From assembly GCA_030426265.1 (NCBI GenBank), contig JAUHYP010000003.1, positions 1-64,000 on the forward strand: a DNA stretch of 64,000 nt. The letters are read 5' to 3'. The position numbers and the translations under genes are program-made. The DNA is from Gammaproteobacteria bacterium. Its GTDB lineage: Bacteria > Pseudomonadota > Gammaproteobacteria > Xanthomonadales > SZUA-36. This document shows, one piece after another, positions 60,106 to 64,000 of the stretch; the first letter of the stretch is position 1; every line of letters starts with the position of its first letter. The notes beneath the pieces were generated by a model. The model had not been told where the DNA came from. It saw nothing but the letters and a program-made list of their open reading frames with translations, and did no database searches.

Positions 60106-61173
60106 ATGCACCGAATTCATCGTCGCCGCGCCCCGCGCGCCGCTGCCCTCGTACTTCCCTTCCTGCTGCTCGCTCCCATGGCCCATGCCGGCGACGTGGT
60201 GCTGCGCACCGACCTGGGCGACATCGAGATCGACCTGTTCGAGGAAGAAGCGCCCTTGACCGTGGCCAACTTCCTGGCCTACCTGGAAGCCGGCGAGTAC
60301 GAGCAGTCCGTCATTCACCGCAGCGTGGGGGGCTTCGTGATCCAGGGGGGCGGTTACCGGGTCAGCTACGAGGACGAACCCGAAGGCGAGATCCTGGCCG
60401 TCGAGACCTTCGACCCGGTACCGAACGAGCCGGGTATCTCCAACACCCGTGGCACCATCGCCATGGCGAAGATTTCCGGCCAGCCCAACAGCGCCACGAG
60501 CCAGTGGTACATCAACGTCGGCGACAACACGAGCCTGGATACCGAGGAAGAAGGCTACACGGTGTTCGGTGAAGTGGTCGGGGACGGCATGGACGTCGTC
60601 GATGCGATCAATGCCCTGCCGCGGTACAACCTGGGCGGGGCCTTTTCCTCGACGCCACTGCGCAATTACACCTACCCCGAGTCGGCGACCCTGGACAACC
60701 TGGTGCTGCTGGACGTCGAATCGGTTTCGGACTTCACGATCAACCCGGGCCTGAACGACGCCTGGTACAACCCGGAAACCAACGGCCAGGGCATGTTCTT
60801 CACCGTCTACCCGGACGGCGGGACCTTCTTCCTGTCCTGGTTCACCTTCGATGTCCAGCGTCCGGCGGACGGGGTCACCGCGACGGTCGGCGAACCCGGC
60901 CACCGCTGGATCACGGCCCAGGGCACCTTCAAAGGCAACACGGCCACGCTCACGGCCTACCTGTCCAGTGGTGGCGTGTTCGATGCTGCCCAGCCGGCGC
61001 CGGGAACGGCCAGCTACGGGACGGTCACCGTCACCTTCGAGGGCTGCAACAGCGCCCGGGTGGTGTACGACTTTCCGGATGCCGGGGTGTCGGGCGAAGT
61101 CACCGTCCAGCGCGTCGTGACCGACAACGTGCCGCTGTGCGAGGCGTTGCTGGAAGCAGCCGTCACGCAGTAA
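60106..61173 (+). CDS. Secreted cyclophilin-type peptidyl-prolyl isomerase with C-terminal W/Y-P-G-x-G module
   Basis: This 355-residue exported protein has a signal peptide (AAALVLPFLLLAPMAHA). A cyclophilin domain follows at about residues 29-205 (VVLRTDLGDIEIDLFEEEAP, SVIHRSVGGFVIQGGGY with the catalytic arginine, GTIAMAK, NSATSQWYINVGDN). It would speed prolyl bond rotation in periplasmic or secreted proteins. Residues about 216-355 form a second domain with WYNPETNGQGMFFTVYPDGG, matching the module seen twice in the beta-propeller protein at 10073. The start at 60106 follows AAAGGAA; the ORF-track start at 59944 is upstream of the signal peptide. Confidence 0.9.
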   Translation: MHRIHRRRAPRAAALVLPFLLLAPMAHAGDVVLRTDLGDIEIDLFEEEAPLTVANFLAYLEAGEYEQSVIHRSVGGFVIQGGGYRVSYEDEPEGEILAVETFDPVPNEPGISNTRGTIAMAKISGQPNSATSQWYINVGDNTSLDTEEEGYTVFGEVVGDGMDVVDAINALPRYNLGGAFSSTPLRNYTYPESATLDNLVLLDVESVSDFTINPGLNDAWYNPETNGQGMFFTVYPDGGTFFLSWFTFDVQRPADGVTATVGEPGHRWITAQGTFKGNTATLTAYLSSGGVFDAAQPAPGTASYGTVTVTFEGCNSARVVYDFPDAGVSGEVTVQRVVTDNVPLCEALLEAAVTQ

Positions 61174-61240
61174 GCCGCGCGCTGAACCGCTGAAGCATTG
61201 CGCCGTGGGCGAATCCCGCGGCGCGGGGTACCATGCGCTC

Positions 61241-61831
61241 ATGGAACCCGAGAGCCAATCCGAACAGCCGATGAAGAAAAAGGGCGCCGGCACCGCCCGG
61301 GGCATCGAAACGATGTTCAAGAGCGTCTATCGCGTGCAGATGGACCTCACCAGCCTGGCCGACAACAAGGCCAACATGATGATCAGCATCAACGGGATCA
61401 TCATCTCCATCATCATCGCCGCGGTCGCGCCCAAGCTCGACAGCAACCCCTGGCTGCTGCTGCCCACCACGGTGCTGCTGCTGGGCACCATGGTGTCCCT
61501 GGTCTATTCCATCCTCGCCGCCAAGCCGCGGGTGAGCCCGCACGCCATCAGCCTGGACGACCTTCGCCACAGCGAAGGCAACCTGCTGTTCTTCGGTAAC
61601 TTCGCCCGCCTGGAAGAGCCCGAGTTCATCCGGGGGATGACCGAGTTGATGGAAGAGCGGGAGGAACTGTACGAGGCCATGATTCGCGACATCCATGGCC
61701 TCGGCAGCGTGCTCTCCCGGAAGTTCAGCCTGCTTCAGTCCGCCTACACCGTGTTCATGGTGGCACTGGTCGCCGGCGTGGTGTCCTTCATCGGCGTCTT
61801 CGCCTGGATCGTCCTCGCCGCCCCGCCCTGA
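61241..61831 (+). CDS. Pycsar-effector-like (PycTM/DUF5706-type) membrane protein, standalone
   Basis: This 196-residue protein has a short charged N-terminus, the motif DLTSLADNKANMMISINGIIIS (about residues 36-57), and three predicted membrane helices (MMISINGIIISIIIAAVAP, LLLPTTVLLLGTMVSLVYSIL, VFMVALVAGVVSFIGVFAWIV). A helical cytoplasmic segment (LEEPEFIRGMTELMEEREELYEAM) lies between helices 2 and 3. The L-A-D-N-K-A motif and layout match the transmembrane effector domain of Pycsar anti-phage systems, where a cyclic nucleotide opens the membrane. No nucleotide cyclase or HD domain is nearby. ATG at 61241 used; MKKKGAG at 61271 is an alternative. Confidence 0.78.
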   Translation: MEPESQSEQPMKKKGAGTARGIETMFKSVYRVQMDLTSLADNKANMMISINGIIISIIIAAVAPKLDSNPWLLLPTTVLLLGTMVSLVYSILAAKPRVSPHAISLDDLRHSEGNLLFFGNFARLEEPEFIRGMTELMEEREELYEAMIRDIHGLGSVLSRKFSLLQSAYTVFMVALVAGVVSFIGVFAWIVLAAPP

Positions 61832-61851
61832 TCCCGGCGGGCGGTGCATGA

Positions 61852-61867
61852 CCGGTCGCCGGACCGG
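61852..61867. repeat. Short hairpin between convergent genes
   Basis: CCGGTC-GCCG-GACCGG, a 6-base stem with a 4-base loop, lies in the 38-base gap between the PycTM-type gene and the S9 peptidase gene. Possible weak terminator; no T-run. Confidence 0.4.
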
Positions 61868-61869
61868 CC

Positions 61870-64000
61870 CTACTGTTCGATGCCGGCGAGGTCGATGATG
61901 AAGGCGAACTCCTGGGCCGTTTCCTCGTACTGGCGATAGCGCCCTGAGGCGCCGCCGTGGCCGGCCTCGAGGTTCACCCGCATCAGCAGCCGGTTGTCGT
62001 CCGTGCGGCGTTCCCTGAGGCGCGCCACCCACTTGGCCGGCTCGAAGTACTGCACCTGGGAGTCGTGCAGGCCGGTGGTGACCAGCAGGTTGGGGTAGTC
62101 CTGGGCACTGACGTTGTCGTAGGGCGAGTAGGACAGCATGTACTCGTAGGCGTCCTTCTCGTTGGGGTTGCCCCACTCGCGATACTCGCCCGTGGTGAGC
62201 GGAATGGAATCGTCCAGCATGGTCGTGACGATGTCCACGAAAGGCACCGCCGCGATCACGCCGTCGTAGAGTTCCGGTGACAGGTTGACCACCACCCCCA
62301 TCAGCAGGCCGCCGGCGCTGCCGCCCAGGGCGTAGGTGCGCTCGGGATCGATCACGCGTTCGGACTGCAGCGCCCTGGTCACGTCTATGAAGTCCGTGAA
62401 GGTGTTCATCTTGTGCATCAGCCGCCCCTGTTCGTACCACTGCCGGCCGAGTTCCTGGCCACCGCGGATGTGGGCGATGGCGTAGACGAAGCCGCGGTCC
62501 AGCAGGCTGATGACCGAGTTGCGGAACCAGGGGTCGGTGGAAGCCCCGTAGGAGCCATAGGCGTATTGCAGCGCCGGCGCCGAGCCGTCGAGTTTCGTGT
62601 CCTTGTGCCAGGCCAGCGAGACGGGCACGCTCACACCGTCGCGCGCGGTGACCATGCGGCGGCCGGTGCGGTAGTTGGCGCTGTCGAAGTCCCCCAGTAC
62701 GCGATCGGCCTTCATGAGCGTGGTCTGGCCGGTGGCGAGGTCGACGTCCCAGATCTGCCCCGGCGTGACCAGGCTGGAAAAGCCGTAGCGCAGGGTCTGC
62801 GTGTCGGTGCGGGGGTTGGTGGACAACCACATCACGTAGGCTTCCTCGTTGGCCTCGAGGTAGCGGTCGACGCTGCCGTCCAGGGCCAGGGCGCGCACCT
62901 TGCGCAGCCCGTCGGTGCGCTCCTCCAGCACCAGCCAGTCGTCGAAGGCCAGCAGGTCGCGAACCATCGCGTCCTCCCGGTGCGCCACGAGTTCCTTCCA
63001 CTTCGACGTGTCGGACGCGGTTTCGCGGGTGGCCTGCATCACGCGGAAATTCTCCGCCTCCCAGTTGGTACGGATGAAGAAGCGCCCACCCGCGTCGTCG
63101 ACCTCGTATTCGTGGCCGGTCTTGCGCGGCAGGAAGGGCTCGAAGGAACCCAGCGGATCGTCCGCGGCCAGCAACTGCACCTCGGTGGTGTCCGTGTTGC
63201 CGTGGCCCAGCATCAGCCAGTCTCCCGAACGGCTGCGCCAGACGGCGTTGTAGAAGGTGTTGTCCGCCTCCTCGTAGACCAGCACGTCCTCCGCCGGGTC
63301 CGTGCCCCGCTCATGGCGCATGAGGCGGTAGGCGAGCAGCGTTTCCGGGTGCTTGTCCAGGTAGAACAGGTACCGGCCGTCCGCGGACCAGGCCAGAGAA
63401 GCGGCCGCGTTGCCGATGACTTCGGGCAGGTACTCGCCGGTCTGCGTGTCCAGGATGCGGATGTCGTGGATGCGGCGGCTCAGGGTGTCCTCGGCAATGG
63501 CGACGTAGCGGTGGTCGTCGCTGACTTCGAGGTTGCCGAGGTCGTAGTAATCGTGGCCTTCGGCACGCTGGTTGGCGTCCACGAGGACGATCTCGTCCGC
63601 CTCCATGGTGCCCTTGCGGCGGGCGTAGACGGGATATTCCTTGCCGGGCTCGTAGCGGTAGTAGTACCACCAGCCGTCGTCCTCGTAGGGCACGGAGGAT
63701 TCGTCCGGGTCCAGGCGTCCCGTCATCTCGGAGTAGAGGGTGTCCTGGAGCGCCTTCGTGTGCGCCATTTCCTGCTCGAACCATGCGTTCTCGCGCTCGA
63801 GATGCGCCAGCACCTCGGGGTCCTCGCGATCGTCGTCGCGCAGCCAGAAGTAGTCGTCCACGCGCACGTGGTCGTGGATCTCGAGTTCCGTGGGTCGTCT
63901 GTCCGCCATTGGTTCTTCAATGCCCTGGAGTACGGGTTTCGTGTCGTCGCCGATCACCGGGGTGGCGGCGCAGGAAGCCGCCATGAGGCCGGCGGCGAGC
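61870..64000 (-). CDS. S9 family (protease II / prolyl oligopeptidase) lipoprotein, 5' end cut by window
   Basis: At least 709 residues are visible. Reading on past the ORF-track start at 63984 to the window edge gives LAAGLMAASC, a lipobox, so the true start lies outside the window and the protein is probably a lipoprotein. The N-terminal part is the seven-bladed beta-propeller of S9A peptidases (RPTELEIHDHVRVDDYFWLRDD, YYYRYEPGKEYPVYARRKG). The C-terminal alpha/beta-hydrolase domain has the serine motif GGSAGGLLMGVVVN, the aspartate in TTGLHDSQVQYFEPAKW, and the histidine in NLEAGHGGASGRY. This is the oligopeptidase B/PtrB type, cleaving short peptides after basic residues. The substrate preference is inferred only from the family. 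Confidence 0.92.
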   Translation of the reverse strand, partial: LAAGLMAASCAATPVIGDDTKPVLQGIEEPMADRRPTELEIHDHVRVDDYFWLRDDDREDPEVLAHLERENAWFEQEMAHTKALQDTLYSEMTGRLDPDESSVPYEDDGWWYYYRYEPGKEYPVYARRKGTMEADEIVLVDANQRAEGHDYYDLGNLEVSDDHRYVAIAEDTLSRRIHDIRILDTQTGEYLPEVIGNAAASLAWSADGRYLFYLDKHPETLLAYRLMRHERGTDPAEDVLVYEEADNTFYNAVWRSRSGDWLMLGHGNTDTTEVQLLAADDPLGSFEPFLPRKTGHEYEVDDAGGRFFIRTNWEAENFRVMQATRETASDTSKWKELVAHREDAMVRDLLAFDDWLVLEERTDGLRKVRALALDGSVDRYLEANEEAYVMWLSTNPRTDTQTLRYGFSSLVTPGQIWDVDLATGQTTLMKADRVLGDFDSANYRTGRRMVTARDGVSVPVSLAWHKDTKLDGSAPALQYAYGSYGASTDPWFRNSVISLLDRGFVYAIAHIRGGQELGRQWYEQGRLMHKMNTFTDFIDVTRALQSERVIDPERTYALGGSAGGLLMGVVVNLSPELYDGVIAAVPFVDIVTTMLDDSIPLTTGEYREWGNPNEKDAYEYMLSYSPYDNVSAQDYPNLLVTTGLHDSQVQYFEPAKWVARLRERRTDDNRLLMRVNLEAGHGGASGRYRQYEETAQEFAFIIDLAGIEQ

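Overview
The window is GC-rich, gene-dense chromosomal DNA of a gammaproteobacterium. The best guess is a Xanthomonadales or Wenzhouxiangella-like lineage. This rests on a pyrophosphate-type phosphofructokinase that resembles the Xanthomonas enzyme, on gene orders such as cutA-dsbD-tlpA-aroQ-accB-accC-prmA and rsmG-parA-parB-atp, and on secreted proteins that carry a recurrent W/Y-x-x-P...G-x-G module. Many adjacent genes overlap by 1-4 bases, and GTG and TTG starts are frequent. No gap above about 300 bases lacks a gene. I saw no tRNA, rRNA, insertion sequence, prophage or CRISPR array. Both window edges cut a gene: an NAD-dependent epimerase/dehydratase on the left and an S9 peptidase lipoprotein on the right.

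Layout. Positions 1-2070 hold the epimerase end, a secreted lipocalin-like protein, a VOC protein and a sigma-factor-like protein. Positions 2069-4046 are groES-groEL with a sigma-32-like promoter. Positions 4292-6433 form an ECF sigma, anti-sigma and tandem DUF4252 operon. Positions 6537-10056 carry a DUF192 lipoprotein, a YegP-type protein, a CpdA-type phosphoesterase, rubredoxin and hemL. Positions 10073-16120 hold a large secreted beta-propeller protein, an SDR enzyme and a DedA-PAP2-LssY membrane fusion. Positions 15993-19106 (minus strand) are adk, then a membrane-protein, mpl and LON-domain run. Positions 19223-22131 are PPi-PFK and an M28 peptidase. Positions 22202-30096 are the cutA-dsbD-tlpA-aroQ-accBC-prmA cluster plus an LpxL-like acyltransferase. 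Positions 30176-39095 hold tdk, mutM, hyuA, rpmG/rpmB/radC, dut and a membrane-anchored algC. Positions 39108-46384 are gshA and the oppABCDF operon. Positions 46425-49473 carry a lipoprotein, rsmG, parA and parB. Positions 49548-51339 hold OsmC and a second ECF sigma cluster. Positions 51618-58950 are the full F1Fo ATP synthase operon atpIBEFHAGDC. Positions 59053-64000 hold purU, a secreted cyclophilin, an orphan Pycsar-effector-like membrane protein and the S9 peptidase.

How the genes work together. Most are housekeeping: protein folding, tetrapyrrole and fatty-acid precursors, peptidoglycan recycling, glutathione, nucleotide pools, DNA repair, chromosome segregation and energy conversion. 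Envelope biology is strongly represented through DsbD/TlpA redox, Opp peptide import, many lipoproteins and two ECF sigma units with membrane partners. The more unusual items are the isolated PycTM-type protein, the enlarged ATP synthase subunit a, the doubled N-terminal domain of DsbD, the PAP2 domain without its catalytic residues, the repeated secreted-protein module, and hairpins whose arms end in the stop codons of convergent genes.
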